A DNA stretch of 64,000 nt from Curtobacterium flaccumfaciens pv. betae (GTDB taxonomy: Bacteria; Actinomycetota; Actinomycetes; Actinomycetales; Microbacteriaceae). The stretch spans positions 2,356,001-2,420,000 of the forward strand of contig NZ_JAPJDC010000001.1 in assembly GCF_026241855.1 (NCBI RefSeq), given 5' to 3'. A program made the position numbers and the translations under genes. Position 1 is the first letter of the stretch. Every line of letters starts with the position of its first letter. Of the stretch, positions 41,791 to 50,582 are shown piece by piece. The notes below the pieces were generated by a model that was given only the letters and a program-made list of their open reading frames with translations, was not told the DNA's origin and did no database searches.

Positions 41791-43020
41791 ATGGCCATCA
41801 GCACCCCCGTCGCCCCGGCAGCCTCCGGCGCCCACACCGACCGCCCGGACGTCATCGTCATCGACCACGTCCGCAAGCGGTTCGTCGTCCGCAAGGACAA
41901 CACCATCCGCGAGCGGATCGTCACCCTGGGCCGTGCCGGCCGGAAGCACCGGCAGGACTTCTGGGCGCTCGACGACGTCACCGTCTCGATCCAGGCCGGC
42001 ACCACCGTCGGGCTCATCGGGCAGAACGGTTCCGGCAAGTCGACCCTGCTGAAGGCCATCGGCGGGATCATCCAGCCGACGTCCGGCACGGTCGCGCGCC
42101 GCGGTCGTCTGGCTGCGCTGCTCGAGCTCGGCGCCGGGTTCCACCCGGACCTGTCCGGCCGCGAGAACGTCTTCCTCAACGCGAGCCTGCTCGGCCTGAC
42201 GCGCAAGGAGACCGAGGAGCGCTTCGACGACATCCTCGCGTTCTCCGGCATCGGCGACTTCATCGACACCCAGGTGAAGTTCTACTCATCCGGCATGTAC
42301 GTGCGACTCGCCTTCGCGGTCGCCGTGCACACCGATCCCGACGTCCTGCTGGTCGACGAGGTGCTGGCCGTCGGTGACGAGGCGTTCCAGCGCAAGTGCC
42401 TCGACCGCATCCGCTCGTTCCAGGAGCAGGGCAAGACGATCATCATCGTCACGCACTCGCTCAGCCAGGTGCAGGAGATGTGCGACCGGGTCGTGCTCCT
42501 GAACAAGGGCAAGGTCCTGCACGACGGGGACCCGATCGGTGCGGTCAGCCTGTTCCGCGACGTCCTCGAGGAGCGCCGTGCCGGTGAGCTCAGCGCCGAC
42601 GTGGCGGTCGGCCGCGGCACGGTCATCGGGGCCTCGGTGCACGCCGACGGCAAGGGCCAGCGCGACGGCGTCACGCCGGGCGACGACCTGCTGGTCGACA
42701 TGGAGTTCGAGCACCTGGACGGCGTCGAGGACTGGGAGGCCGCGGTCCAGATCAACAACACGGCCGGACAGGTGGTGTACGGCACCACCACCGGCATCAT
42801 GGGCATCCACCTCGACCCGCTGCACGGCCGCAAGAAGCTCCGCCTCCGGATCGCGGACACGAACTTCGGCACCGGCAAGTACTTCATCAACGTGTCGATG
42901 ATGGACTCCGCTGGTCGGCACCTGCACGACCTGCCCGAGTGCGACTCGTTCGAGGTGCCGTCGTTCGGCGACGCCGTCGGCAGCGTCTACGCGAAGCCCT
43001 CCATCGAGGAGCTGGGCTGA
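41791..43020 (+). CDS. Polysaccharide exporter ATPase with Wzt-type C-terminal domain
   Basis: A 409-residue ABC ATPase. Walker A is GQNGSGKST (77-85), the signature region is YSSGMYVRLAFAVA, Walker B is VLLVDEVLAVGDE, and the switch His is in IVTHSLSQV. Residues about 260-409 form an extra beta domain like that of Wzt, which in O9a/O8-type systems recognises the modified end of the polymer. LLDPLHG-like and GKYFINVSMMDSAGRHLHD segments lie in this part. Its presence implies chain-length or cap-dependent export. Encoded directly after its permease and just before a GT2 gene. Confidence 0.95.
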   Translation: MAISTPVAPAASGAHTDRPDVIVIDHVRKRFVVRKDNTIRERIVTLGRAGRKHRQDFWALDDVTVSIQAGTTVGLIGQNGSGKSTLLKAIGGIIQPTSGTVARRGRLAALLELGAGFHPDLSGRENVFLNASLLGLTRKETEERFDDILAFSGIGDFIDTQVKFYSSGMYVRLAFAVAVHTDPDVLLVDEVLAVGDEAFQRKCLDRIRSFQEQGKTIIIVTHSLSQVQEMCDRVVLLNKGKVLHDGDPIGAVSLFRDVLEERRAGELSADVAVGRGTVIGASVHADGKGQRDGVTPGDDLLVDMEFEHLDGVEDWEAAVQINNTAGQVVYGTTTGIMGIHLDPLHGRKKLRLRIADTNFGTGKYFINVSMMDSAGRHLHDLPECDSFEVPSFGDAVGSVYAKPSIEELG

Positions 43021-43034
43021 CGATCCCCGACGGC

Positions 43035-44054
43035 GTGACCAGCACCGCGGTCGTCGTCGTCAACTGGAACCGCGCCGACCTGACCACCGCGGCCGTCCGC
43101 GCCGTGCTCGCCGAGGGCGCCGCCGACGACGTGATCGTCGTCGACAACGGATCGACCGACGACTCCGTCGCCGTGCTCCGGCGCGATCTTCCGGACGCCG
43201 TCGTGATCGCGCGGGACGACAACGGAGGGTTCGCAGCCGGCGCGAACACCGGTATCCGGCACACCGACGCCGACGTCGTCGTGCTCCTGAACAACGACGC
43301 GGTGCCCGCGCCCGGCTTCGTCGCGGCGCTCCGCGACCACCTGGCGCAGGCGGGGCCGGAGGTCGCGGCGGTGACAGGCCGCATCGTGCTCGCCGGACGC
43401 TGGACGGGCCTCCCGATCGGCGTGACGCCCGCACCCGACCAGCGCGTCCTGCGCGACCACGACGGCCGTCCCTGGACGCCGTCGGCGGACGGCGAGGTGC
43501 GGCTCAACTCGACCGGCGTGCGCGTCGACCGCGACGGGAACGGCATGGACCGCGACTGGTTCGCGCCCGTCGACCGGGCCGCGGACGTCGACGTCTTCGG
43601 GTTCTCCGGCGGCGCGTCGGCCCTGCGGCGGAGCGCCCTCGACGACGTCGGCCTGCTCGACGAGTCCCTGTTCATGTACTACGAGGACACCGAGCTCGCC
43701 TGGCGGCTCCGCCGACGCGGGTGGCGCGTCGAGCACGCCGCCGGCGCGGTCGTGGAACACGACCACTCGGCGTCGTCCGGCGTGCAGAGCGACCTGTTCC
43801 TCTTCCGCAACGCGCGGAACCGGATGGTCGTCGCGCTCTGGCACGCACCGTGGCCGACCGTCCTGCGCGCGAGCGCCCGGACCCTCTTCCGCGGCCTGCG
43901 TGGACTGCGCACCGCGTCCACCCGTCGGGAGGCCCGGCTCGTCCTGGCAGCGTTCACGGACGTCGCCGGGGCGCTCCCGTCGCACCTCGCGCGGCGGCTC
44001 CGCGAGTCCCGGCGCGCGTCCGTCCCTCGTCGCAGCGTGGACCCGGGCGCATGA
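43035..44054 (+). CDS. Family 2 glycosyltransferase, probable rhamnosyl-type
   Basis: A 339-residue GT2 enzyme with TAVVVVNWNRADLTTAAV, VVDNGSTDDSV (nucleotide site), LLNNDAVPAPGF (DxD-like position) and FMYYEDTELAWRLRRRGW, the acceptor-side signature of dTDP-rhamnose-using GT2 proteins. A basic C-terminal region could bind the membrane. The GTG at 43035 is chosen; it lies 14 bases after the exporter ATPase stop. A CTG in the ATPase stop region would be in frame but is an improbable start. Its stop overlaps an ATG of the next frame, showing an operon with the exporter and the following GTs. Confidence 0.88.
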   Translation: MTSTAVVVVNWNRADLTTAAVRAVLAEGAADDVIVVDNGSTDDSVAVLRRDLPDAVVIARDDNGGFAAGANTGIRHTDADVVVLLNNDAVPAPGFVAALRDHLAQAGPEVAAVTGRIVLAGRWTGLPIGVTPAPDQRVLRDHDGRPWTPSADGEVRLNSTGVRVDRDGNGMDRDWFAPVDRAADVDVFGFSGGASALRRSALDDVGLLDESLFMYYEDTELAWRLRRRGWRVEHAAGAVVEHDHSASSGVQSDLFLFRNARNRMVVALWHAPWPTVLRASARTLFRGLRGLRTASTRREARLVLAAFTDVAGALPSHLARRLRESRRASVPRRSVDPGA

Positions 44055-44128
44055 GCGCGGAGGGCTATCCTGGTCACTCCCCCGCCGACGGACCCGACCG
44101 TGGCGCCCCCGTTCGGAAGGACCCACGC

Positions 44129-45280
44129 GTGCCGCAGCTCACCGTCCTCGTCGACGGGACCGCGGTACCGCGCGAACTCGGCGGTGTGGGCCGGTACGTC
44201 GAGGGCGTCGTGTCACACCTGACCGACCCGGCGCTCGACGTCCACCTGGTCGTCCGACCCGTGCACGCCGAGCACTTCCGCGCCGTGGCGCCGGACGCCA
44301 CCGTGCACACCGCGCCGGCGTGGACCGACTCCGTGCCGCTGCGGTTCGTGTGGGAGCAGACCGGCCTGCCGGCACTCGGCCGCAGGATCGGCGCGCAGGT
44401 GCTGCACTCCCCGCACTACACGTTCCCGTTCGGCTGGCGCGGTGGCTCCGTCGTCACCCTGCACGACGCCACGTTCTTCTCGAACCCCGAGTGGCACTCC
44501 CGCCTGAAGCGCGCGTTCTTCACCTGGTGGAGCCGTCGGTCGCTGCGCAGCCGCCCGGTCGTCATCGTGCCGAGTGCGGCCACCGCGACCGAGGCCGCAC
44601 GGGTCGTCAGCGGGATCCGCGCCGACGTCCGGGTCGCACCGCTCGGCGTCGACCGTGCCGTGTTCCACGAGCCGTCGATCGCCGAGGTCGAGGACGCCCG
44701 GATCGCCGCGACACTCCCCGAGGGCGCACCCTGGATCGCGTTCCTCGGCACGATCGAGCCCCGCAAGAACATCACGGCCCTGCTCGACGCCTACGCCACC
44801 GTGCGGGCGTCGCGAGCGGCCGCCGGTTCGGACACCCCGTGGCTGGTGCTCTCCGGGGCACGCGGATGGGACGAGTCCGCGATCGCTCGACTCGACGCCC
44901 TGCAGCCCGACGACCACGTGATCGAGGCCGGCTACCTGCCCCTCGAGGACCTGTCCGGCTACCTCGGCGGTGCGGAGTTCGTCGTCTACCCGTCGCTCGG
45001 CGAGGGCTTCGGCCTGCCGGTGGTCGAGGCGATGGCCGCAGGCGCCTGCGTCCTGACCACCCGGCGGTTGTCGCTGCCCGAGGTCGGCGGCGACGCAGCG
45101 GTGTACACCGATCCGTCCGCACCCGCACTGGCCGAGGCGATGGCCGCGCTGCTCGACGATCCCGCACTCGTGGCGTCGCACCGGGCGGCCGCGCTGGCGC
45201 GTGCCGACGTGTTCACCTGGCAGGCCACCGCGGCCGTGCACGTCGACGCGTACGCCGCCGTCGCCGGGGGTGCACGGTGA
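44129..45280 (+). CDS. Family 4 glycosyltransferase
   Basis: A 383-residue GT4 enzyme. The N-terminus LTVLVDGTAVPRELGGVGRY gives the first GT-B domain with the glycine-rich acceptor loop; the second domain has IAFLGTIEPRKN and the donor-site EGFGLPVVEAMAAGACVLT with the catalytic-type Glu pair. The start is uncertain: GTG 44129 has GGAAGGA 7 bases upstream and yields a compact N-terminus, while ATG 44051 overlaps the previous stop (ATGA) and adds 26 non-conserved residues. I prefer 44129. A mannosyl- or rhamnosyl-transferase role is plausible but not readable. Confidence 0.9.
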   Translation: MPQLTVLVDGTAVPRELGGVGRYVEGVVSHLTDPALDVHLVVRPVHAEHFRAVAPDATVHTAPAWTDSVPLRFVWEQTGLPALGRRIGAQVLHSPHYTFPFGWRGGSVVTLHDATFFSNPEWHSRLKRAFFTWWSRRSLRSRPVVIVPSAATATEAARVVSGIRADVRVAPLGVDRAVFHEPSIAEVEDARIAATLPEGAPWIAFLGTIEPRKNITALLDAYATVRASRAAAGSDTPWLVLSGARGWDESAIARLDALQPDDHVIEAGYLPLEDLSGYLGGAEFVVYPSLGEGFGLPVVEAMAAGACVLTTRRLSLPEVGGDAAVYTDPSAPALAEAMAALLDDPALVASHRAAALARADVFTWQATAAVHVDAYAAVAGGAR

Positions 45281-46131
45281 TCCGGGTCGCGGTGCTCACG
45301 GTCACCTACAACACCGGCGAGACCATCCGACCGTTCCTGGCGAGCGTCGCCGCTGCGTCGTCCGAACCGGTCGCCGTCGTGATCGCGGACAACGGCTCGA
45401 CCGACATCGACGCACTGCGGGCGATCGGCGAGTCCTACGGCGCCGTCGTGGTGTCCTCCGGGGGCAACCGCGGCTACGGCGGGGGCATCGACGCCGCGCT
45501 GAGCGCCCTCGACGACGTGCTGCCCGACGTCCGCCCCGAGTTCCTGCTCGTCACGAACCCCGACGTCGTCCTCGCACCGGGATCGATCGACGAACTCGTG
45601 CGCGCCGCCGACCGGCTGCCGACGGGCGGGTCGTTCGGGCCGCGGATCCTGGACGAGCAGGGCGAGACGTACCCGTCCGCGCGCCAGCTGCCGTCGCTCC
45701 GGACCGGACTCGGCCACGCGGCGTTCTCGCGGTTCTGGCCCGCAAACCCCTGGAGCCAGCGGTACTGGTCCACGACGCAGGTCGTCGAGCGTGAGGCCGG
45801 CTGGCTGTCCGGCGCGTGCTTCCTCATCCGCACCGACCTGTTCCGGCAGCTCGACGGGTTCGACGAGTCGTACTTCATGTACTTCGAGGACGTCGACCTG
45901 GGCCAGCGCGTGGGTCGCTCCGGTCGCACGAACGTGTACGTGCCGACCGCCGTGGTCACCCACACCGGGGCGCACTCGACGTCGTCGAACCGTCGCCGGA
46001 TGGAGATCGAGCACCACCGCAGCGCGTACCGGTTCCTGTCGCGGAGGTACCGGGCGTGGTGGCTGTTGCCCCTCCGTGTGGTGCTGCACGCCGGTCTGTC
46101 GCTCCGAGCCCGCTGGGTCACGCGCAAGTAG
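45277..46131 (+). CDS. Family 2 glycosyltransferase, WbbL-like
   Basis: A 284-residue GT2 enzyme starting VAVLTVTYNTGETIRPFL, with IADNGSTD, LLVTNPDVVLAPGS and YFMYFEDVDLGQRV. The layout is that of rhamnosyltransferases such as WbbL, which adds rhamnose to GlcNAc-diphospho-polyprenol at the base of wall polymers. The GTG overlaps the GT4 stop by 4 bases. It is the last gene of the plus-strand unit that starts at the exporter permease. WbbL identity is a guess from family and the nearby rml genes. Confidence 0.85.
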   Translation: MIRVAVLTVTYNTGETIRPFLASVAAASSEPVAVVIADNGSTDIDALRAIGESYGAVVVSSGGNRGYGGGIDAALSALDDVLPDVRPEFLLVTNPDVVLAPGSIDELVRAADRLPTGGSFGPRILDEQGETYPSARQLPSLRTGLGHAAFSRFWPANPWSQRYWSTTQVVEREAGWLSGACFLIRTDLFRQLDGFDESYFMYFEDVDLGQRVGRSGRTNVYVPTAVVTHTGAHSTSSNRRRMEIEHHRSAYRFLSRRYRAWWLLPLRVVLHAGLSLRARWVTRK

Positions 46132-46150
46132 CGCGAGCCGGCGGCGGGCG

Positions 46151-47992
46151 TCAGGGGCCGGGGCGCAGACGCCTGCGTGCGGCGCGAGCGGCTGCGAGCA
46201 GCACCGCGGCCCGGGCGTCGAAGGAGTGCTCCGCCGCGATCCGATCGGCGACCGCAGCACGTTCGGCAGCCGCCGGCCACCCGTGCGCCGGGTCGAGCAG
46301 GGCGGCCACGTCGTCCCGCGAACGGGCGACGGCGAGCGTCGGGACGTCGAGCACGTCCCCGAGGCCGGCGACCTGGTCCGTGACGACGACCCCGCCGGAC
46401 GCCAGCACGTCGAAGACCCGGTTCGACACGAAACCGCCCGCCGCCATGTCCGGCCAGTGGTCGTTGAGGACCACGCGGGCGGACGCGTACGCCGTCGCGA
46501 CCTCGGTCCGTGACAGCGCGACGGCCCCGAGCATCGCGGAGGGCACGACGCCGTCCCACCCCGGGCCGTGCACACGCAGGTCGGTGCCGAGTGCGACCGC
46601 GTCGGCGACCACCGGCCGGGCCGCGCCACGGGTCGACCCGACGAACACCACGTGCCCCGCGTCCTGGCCTGCGTCCGACCGGGCGGCCGGGTGGAACACC
46701 GCCGGGTCGGTCGCCTGCAGCAGTGCCCCGACCGGCACGCCGGCACGTGCGGCGGCTTCGGCGGCCCACACCGGACCCGCAGCGAACGCTGCGTCGAACG
46801 ACCGGAGCTCGGTGTCCGAGACGTCGTCGGGGTGGCTGATCACCCAGAGCAGGTTCACCGACGCCGGGTTCGGCGGCACACGGTCCAGCCCGCGGATGAC
46901 GAGCGTGACGTCGTCCGCGGCGTCGTCGTCCCGGACGTGCGCGTCCCGCCGGTCGACGCGGACCCGCTGGCCGAGGCCCTCGAGCGCGCCCGCGAGCTCG
47001 GTGGCGAAGTGCACGTCGCCCCACCCGTCGCCCTCGGGCCCGGCCGGGGCGGCGATCTTGACGGACCAGGACAACCGGTCGTCGTCGGAGCGCGATCGGG
47101 GCGCCGGGGTGACGGGTCGCGCACCCCACGGGGGCAGCGGGGGTCCGGCTGCGACCGCTCCGTCGCCGTCCGGCGCCCGGTCGCGCCAGACCGAGAACGC
47201 ATCCACCGTCGCCGCGTCGACCGTCCGTCCGGCCTCCGCCGAGCGGGTCAGCGACCACACCGCACGCACGGGGCGGCCGTCGCGGTCGGCGACCGCGCGG
47301 GTCCAGCTGGTCAGGGTCATCCGCTCGTCCGGGAGGCACGGTGCCGGCACCAGGGAAGCGCCCGGCAGCGAGACGGCCGGCTGGTCCGCTGCGAAGACCG
47401 GCACCGCGGCGAGCGGGGAGTCCTGGCGGTCGTCCGCCTGGCTGCGGGCCGGACTCGTCGACCCGTCGTCGGACCAGGGAAGCGCTCCCGGGCGCAGCAG
47501 CCGCACGCCGTCCCGCTGCGAACCGTCGGGCATCCGGATGCGGGCCTGGGCCACGCCGTCGCCGCCGGCCTGTGCGAGGACCCGCAGGTCCTGGTCGGTC
47601 ACCCAGACCGTCGAGTCGACCGCCAGGAGCACACGCCCGACCCCGGCGGCGACCCCGGCGTTGATCGCCGAACCGATGCCGTCGACCGGCGCCGAGCGGA
47701 CCCAGGGGATCCCCCGCGCCTGCTCGCCGACCGGCGACGCATCGGCGACGTAGCCGACCGCGCGGACGTCCGCCGAGGGGCCGAACGCCAGACGAGCCGC
47801 GGTGACCATCGACGGCAGCGCGTCGTACCGGTCGGACCGGCTCACCAGCAGCACCGTCACCGACACCTCGAGTGCCGGCAGGGCACCGTCCCAGCCGACC
47901 ACCCGCTCGGGGTGGGCCGGCGTCACCGACGCGGGACGGGCCTCCGAGCCGGAGACCGCCGCATCCGGCCGGCGGCGACGGAAGAGTGCCAT
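46151..47992 (-). CDS. Fusion protein with CgeB-type glycosyltransferase domain
   Basis: A 613-residue protein. Residues about 40-270 look like a degenerate GT-A (GT2-like) fold: VTVLLVSRSDRYDALPSMV and LLAVDSTVWVTDQDL are present, but a clear DxD is not. Residues about 310-600 form a GT-B-like CgeB/Glyco_trans_1_2 domain with VKIAAPAGPEGDGWGDVHFA, LLWVISHPDDV and the donor loop MAAGGFVSNRVFDVLASGGV. The ATG at 47992 is 22 bases downstream of the rmlA stop, same strand, so it likely belongs to the rmlC-rmlA transcript and may use dTDP-rhamnose. Specificity unknown. Confidence 0.75.
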   Translation of the reverse strand: MALFRRRRPDAAVSGSEARPASVTPAHPERVVGWDGALPALEVSVTVLLVSRSDRYDALPSMVTAARLAFGPSADVRAVGYVADASPVGEQARGIPWVRSAPVDGIGSAINAGVAAGVGRVLLAVDSTVWVTDQDLRVLAQAGGDGVAQARIRMPDGSQRDGVRLLRPGALPWSDDGSTSPARSQADDRQDSPLAAVPVFAADQPAVSLPGASLVPAPCLPDERMTLTSWTRAVADRDGRPVRAVWSLTRSAEAGRTVDAATVDAFSVWRDRAPDGDGAVAAGPPLPPWGARPVTPAPRSRSDDDRLSWSVKIAAPAGPEGDGWGDVHFATELAGALEGLGQRVRVDRRDAHVRDDDAADDVTLVIRGLDRVPPNPASVNLLWVISHPDDVSDTELRSFDAAFAAGPVWAAEAAARAGVPVGALLQATDPAVFHPAARSDAGQDAGHVVFVGSTRGAARPVVADAVALGTDLRVHGPGWDGVVPSAMLGAVALSRTEVATAYASARVVLNDHWPDMAAGGFVSNRVFDVLASGGVVVTDQVAGLGDVLDVPTLAVARSRDDVAALLDPAHGWPAAAERAAVADRIAAEHSFDARAAVLLAAARAARRRLRPGP

Positions 47993-48014
47993 GCGAGGAC
48001 CGGCCGCGCCGACG

Positions 48015-48878
48015 TCAGACGGCGAGCAGTCGCTGCAGGTAGACGCCGTAGCCGCCCTTGACGAGCGGTGCTGCCAGGTCGGCGAGCTGCGCGTCGTCGA
48101 TCCAGCCGTTGCGCCAGGCGATCTCCTCGATGCAGCCGATCTTGAAGCCCTGACGGTCCTCGATGACCTTGACGTACTCGGACGCCTGCATCATCGACTC
48201 GAACGTGCCCGTGTCGAGCCAGGCCGTCCCGCGGTCGAGGACCTGGACGCCGAGCTCGCCCGCCTCGAGGTAGCGCTCGTTGACGGTCGAGATCTCGAGT
48301 TCCCCACGGGCGCTCGGCTCGATCGTCTTCGCGATCTCGATGACCTTGTTGTCGTAGAAGTACAGGCCGGGGACGGCGTAGTTCGACTTCGGCTCCGTCG
48401 GCTTCTCCTCGATGGAGACCGCGGTGAAGTCGTCGTCGAACTCCACGACGCCGTACGCCTTCGGGTCGGCCACGTGGTACGCGAAGATGGTGGCGCCGTC
48501 GACCTCGGTGTTCTTCCGCAGGTTCGTGCCGAGGCCCGTGCCGTGGAAGATGTTGTCGCCGAGGACGAGCGCGACGCTGTCGTCGCCGATGAAGTCCTCG
48601 CCGATGACGAAGGCCTGCGCGAGGCCGTCCGGGCTCGGCTGGACCGCGTACTGGATGTCCATGCCGAGGGACGAACCGTCGCCGAGCAGGGCACGGAACT
48701 GGTCGTTGTACTCCGGCGTCGTGATGACGAGGACCTCGCGGATGCCGGCCATCATGAGGGTCGACAGCGGGTAGTAGACCATCGGCTTGTCGTAGATCGG
48801 CATGAGCTGCTTGCTGATGCCCTTGGTGATCGGCCAGAGACGGGTGCCGGAACCCCCGGCCAGGATGATGCCCTTCAT
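48015..48878 (-). CDS. rmlA: Glucose-1-phosphate thymidylyltransferase
   Basis: A 287-residue enzyme catalysing the first step of dTDP-L-rhamnose synthesis (glucose-1-phosphate plus dTTP). [16 protein letters not shown] is the nucleotide-binding start, [11 protein letters not shown] the conserved lysine segment, and [13 protein letters not shown] holds the metal aspartate. Length is typical. GAAGGAAG lies 12 bases before the ATG. It follows rmlC by 22 bases on the minus strand. The four-gene pathway is complete in this window but split: rmlC-rmlA here, rmlB-rmlD on the other strand from 53630. Confidence 0.98.
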   Translation of the reverse strand: MKGIILAGGSGTRLWPITKGISKQLMPIYDKPMVYYPLSTLMMAGIREVLVITTPEYNDQFRALLGDGSSLGMDIQYAVQPSPDGLAQAFVIGEDFIGDDSVALVLGDNIFHGTGLGTNLRKNTEVDGATIFAYHVADPKAYGVVEFDDDFTAVSIEEKPTEPKSNYAVPGLYFYDNKVIEIAKTIEPSARGELEISTVNERYLEAGELGVQVLDRGTAWLDTGTFESMMQASEYVKVIEDRQGFKIGCIEEIAWRNGWIDDAQLADLAAPLVKGGYGVYLQRLLAV

Positions 48879-48900
48879 CGCGCTGTGCTTCCTTCGTTCG

Positions 48901-49509
48901 TTACTTGGTCGTGCGGAGCGACTCGGTGTACGCCACGCACTCCTCGTAGGTGGGCAGCAGACCCGCGGCGGCGGCTTCCTCGAGCGTCGGCGCGCTGGTG
49001 TCCTTCTCGGACAGGACCGGCTCGCCGAGTCCGTCGGGCAGCTCGAGGCCGACCGTCGGGTCGAGGATGGTGATCCCCTTCTCGCGCTCCGGGTCGTAGT
49101 GGGCGCTGACGAGGTAGTTCACCGTGGACTGGTCCTCGAGCGCGACGATGGCGTGCCCGAGGCCCTCGGACAGGTAGACGGCCCGACGGTCGACGTCGTC
49201 GATGCGCACGGAGTCCCACTGCCCGAACGTCGGCGAGCCGACCCGGATGTCGACGATGTAGTCGATGAAGGCGCCGCGCACCGCGGTCACGTACTTGGCC
49301 TGGCTCGGCGCGACGAGGGCGTAGTGGATGCCCCTGGCCACGCCGGCCGAGGAGATCGACATGTTCACCTGTCGGAGGTCCAGCGGGTGACCGACCGTCT
49401 CTTCGAGGACGTCGGCGCGGTACGCCTCGAGGAATGCTCCTCGTGCGTCGCCGTGCTGGACGGGCGTGAACTCCCACGCGCCGGGGATCTTCAGTTCGCG
49501 GATCTGCAC
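48901..49509 (-). CDS. rmlC: dTDP-4-dehydrorhamnose 3,5-epimerase
   Basis: A 202-residue cupin-fold enzyme making dTDP-4-keto-L-rhamnose. The catalytic His lies in ARGIHYAL, preceded by [11 protein letters not shown]; later [17 protein letters not shown] is typical. The usual glutamine after HY is Ala here, a minor change. The GTG at 49509 follows TAGGGT by 6 bases. The extended C-terminal 30 residues ([20 protein letters not shown]) are common in actinobacterial RmlC. Divergent from the GT2 gene at 49641. Confidence 0.96.
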   Translation of the reverse strand: MQIRELKIPGAWEFTPVQHGDARGAFLEAYRADVLEETVGHPLDLRQVNMSISSAGVARGIHYALVAPSQAKYVTAVRGAFIDYIVDIRVGSPTFGQWDSVRIDDVDRRAVYLSEGLGHAIVALEDQSTVNYLVSAHYDPEREKGITILDPTVGLELPDGLGEPVLSEKDTSAPTLEEAAAAGLLPTYEECVAYTESLRTTK

Positions 49510-49521
49510 GGCTGCACCCTA
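49510..49521 (-). promoter_or_regulatory. Leaderless-type -10 for rmlC
   Basis: TAGGGT (49521-49516, minus strand) is followed by 6 bases and the rmlC GTG. No Shine-Dalgarno sequence is present. Confidence 0.5.
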
Positions 49522-49582
49522 CCAAGCCGCCCGCCCCGGGAAGCGTCGGCAGGCCGTACCTGCGCCGGTCCGTGGGTTCGCA

Positions 49583-49588
49583 TAGGCT
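49583..49588 (+). promoter_or_regulatory. Possible -10 for the GT2 gene at 49641
   Basis: TAGGCT lies 58 bases before the GTG. No -35 of quality is seen. Confidence 0.3.
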
Positions 49589-49640
49589 GTCATGGCCTCG
49601 CGCACCTGCCGGACCCCATGAAACGAGACACTGCGAACCC

Positions 49641-50582
49641 GTGAAGCTCTTCATCCAGATCCCCTGCCTCAACGAGGAGAACACCCTCGCCAGCGTCATC
49701 GACTCCATCCCGCGGGAGATCGACGGCATCGATGAGATCGAGATCCTGGTGATCAACGACGGCAGCACCGACCGCACCGTCGAGGTCGCCAAGGAGCACG
49801 GTGTCAAGCACTTCGTGCACCACACCACGAACATGGGGCTCGCCCGCTCCTTCCGGGACGGCGTCGACTACGCGCTGCTCCACGGCGCGGACATCGTCGT
49901 CAACACCGACGGTGACAACCAGTACCCGCAGTCGCAGATCGCCGAACTGGTGCAGCCGATCCTCCGGAAAGAGGCCGAGATCGTCATCGGCGACCGGCAG
50001 ACGCGGACCATCGAGCACTTCTCCGGCTTCAAGAAGCTCATGCAGCGCTTCGGCTCGTGGGTCGCCAGCCGCGCCGCCGGGCTCGACCTGCCCGACGCCG
50101 CGAGCGGGTTCCGCGCGTACTCGAAGTACTCGCTCATCCGCCTGAACATCGTCACGCGCTTCAGCTACTGCATGGAGACCATCGTGCAGGCCGGCTACAA
50201 GCGCCTGGCCATCGCCTCCGTGCCGATCACGACGAACCCGAAGACCCGCGAGTCGCGGCTGTTCAAGAACATCTGGCAGCACATGTTCCAGTCGGGTTCG
50301 GCGATCGCCCGCGTCTACCTGATGTACCGGCCGATGGCGCTGTTCCTCTGGGTGGCGGCGATCCTCGGTGCGCTCGGGGCCTGGCCGCTCGTCCGGTACC
50401 TGGTGCTGCTGGCGATGCACACCGGCGGCAACCACCTGCAGTCGATCATCCTCGGCGTCGTCCTGTTGATCACGGCGGTGCTGAGCATCGTGATCGGCGT
50501 GGTGGCGGACCTGACCCGCCTGAACCGGACCCTGGCCGAGGAACAGCTCGACCTGCAGAAGCTGCAGCGGTATGGGGACTGA
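49641..50582 (+). CDS. Membrane-anchored DPM-like family 2 glycosyltransferase
   Basis: A 313-residue GT2 enzyme resembling dolichyl-phosphate sugar synthases such as GtrB/ArnC. The catalytic domain (1-230) has IPCLNEENTLASVID, VINDGSTDRTV, VVNTDGDNQYP (DxD) and ASGFRAYSKYSL. Two C-terminal membrane segments (about 235-260 and 270-295) follow. It probably loads a sugar on polyprenyl phosphate for use by a GT-C enzyme outside. The GTG at 49641 matches the family start KLFIQIPCLNEE. It overlaps the next gene by 11 bases, and that gene encodes a large polytopic YfhO-like protein, a fitting acceptor-side partner. Confidence 0.9.
   Translation: MKLFIQIPCLNEENTLASVIDSIPREIDGIDEIEILVINDGSTDRTVEVAKEHGVKHFVHHTTNMGLARSFRDGVDYALLHGADIVVNTDGDNQYPQSQIAELVQPILRKEAEIVIGDRQTRTIEHFSGFKKLMQRFGSWVASRAAGLDLPDAASGFRAYSKYSLIRLNIVTRFSYCMETIVQAGYKRLAIASVPITTNPKTRESRLFKNIWQHMFQSGSAIARVYLMYRPMALFLWVAAILGALGAWPLVRYLVLLAMHTGGNHLQSIILGVVLLITAVLSIVIGVVADLTRLNRTLAEEQLDLQKLQRYGD

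Noticed and set aside
43017..43019. CTG as start of the GT2 gene, overlapping the exporter ATPase stop
   Set aside because: CTG starts are very rare; GTG at 43035 starts just before the conserved first strand.
49619..49644. ATG with a short frame just upstream of the GT2 gene at 49641
   Set aside because: It encodes only eight codons before a stop overlapping the real start; a leader peptide is conceivable but nothing supports it.
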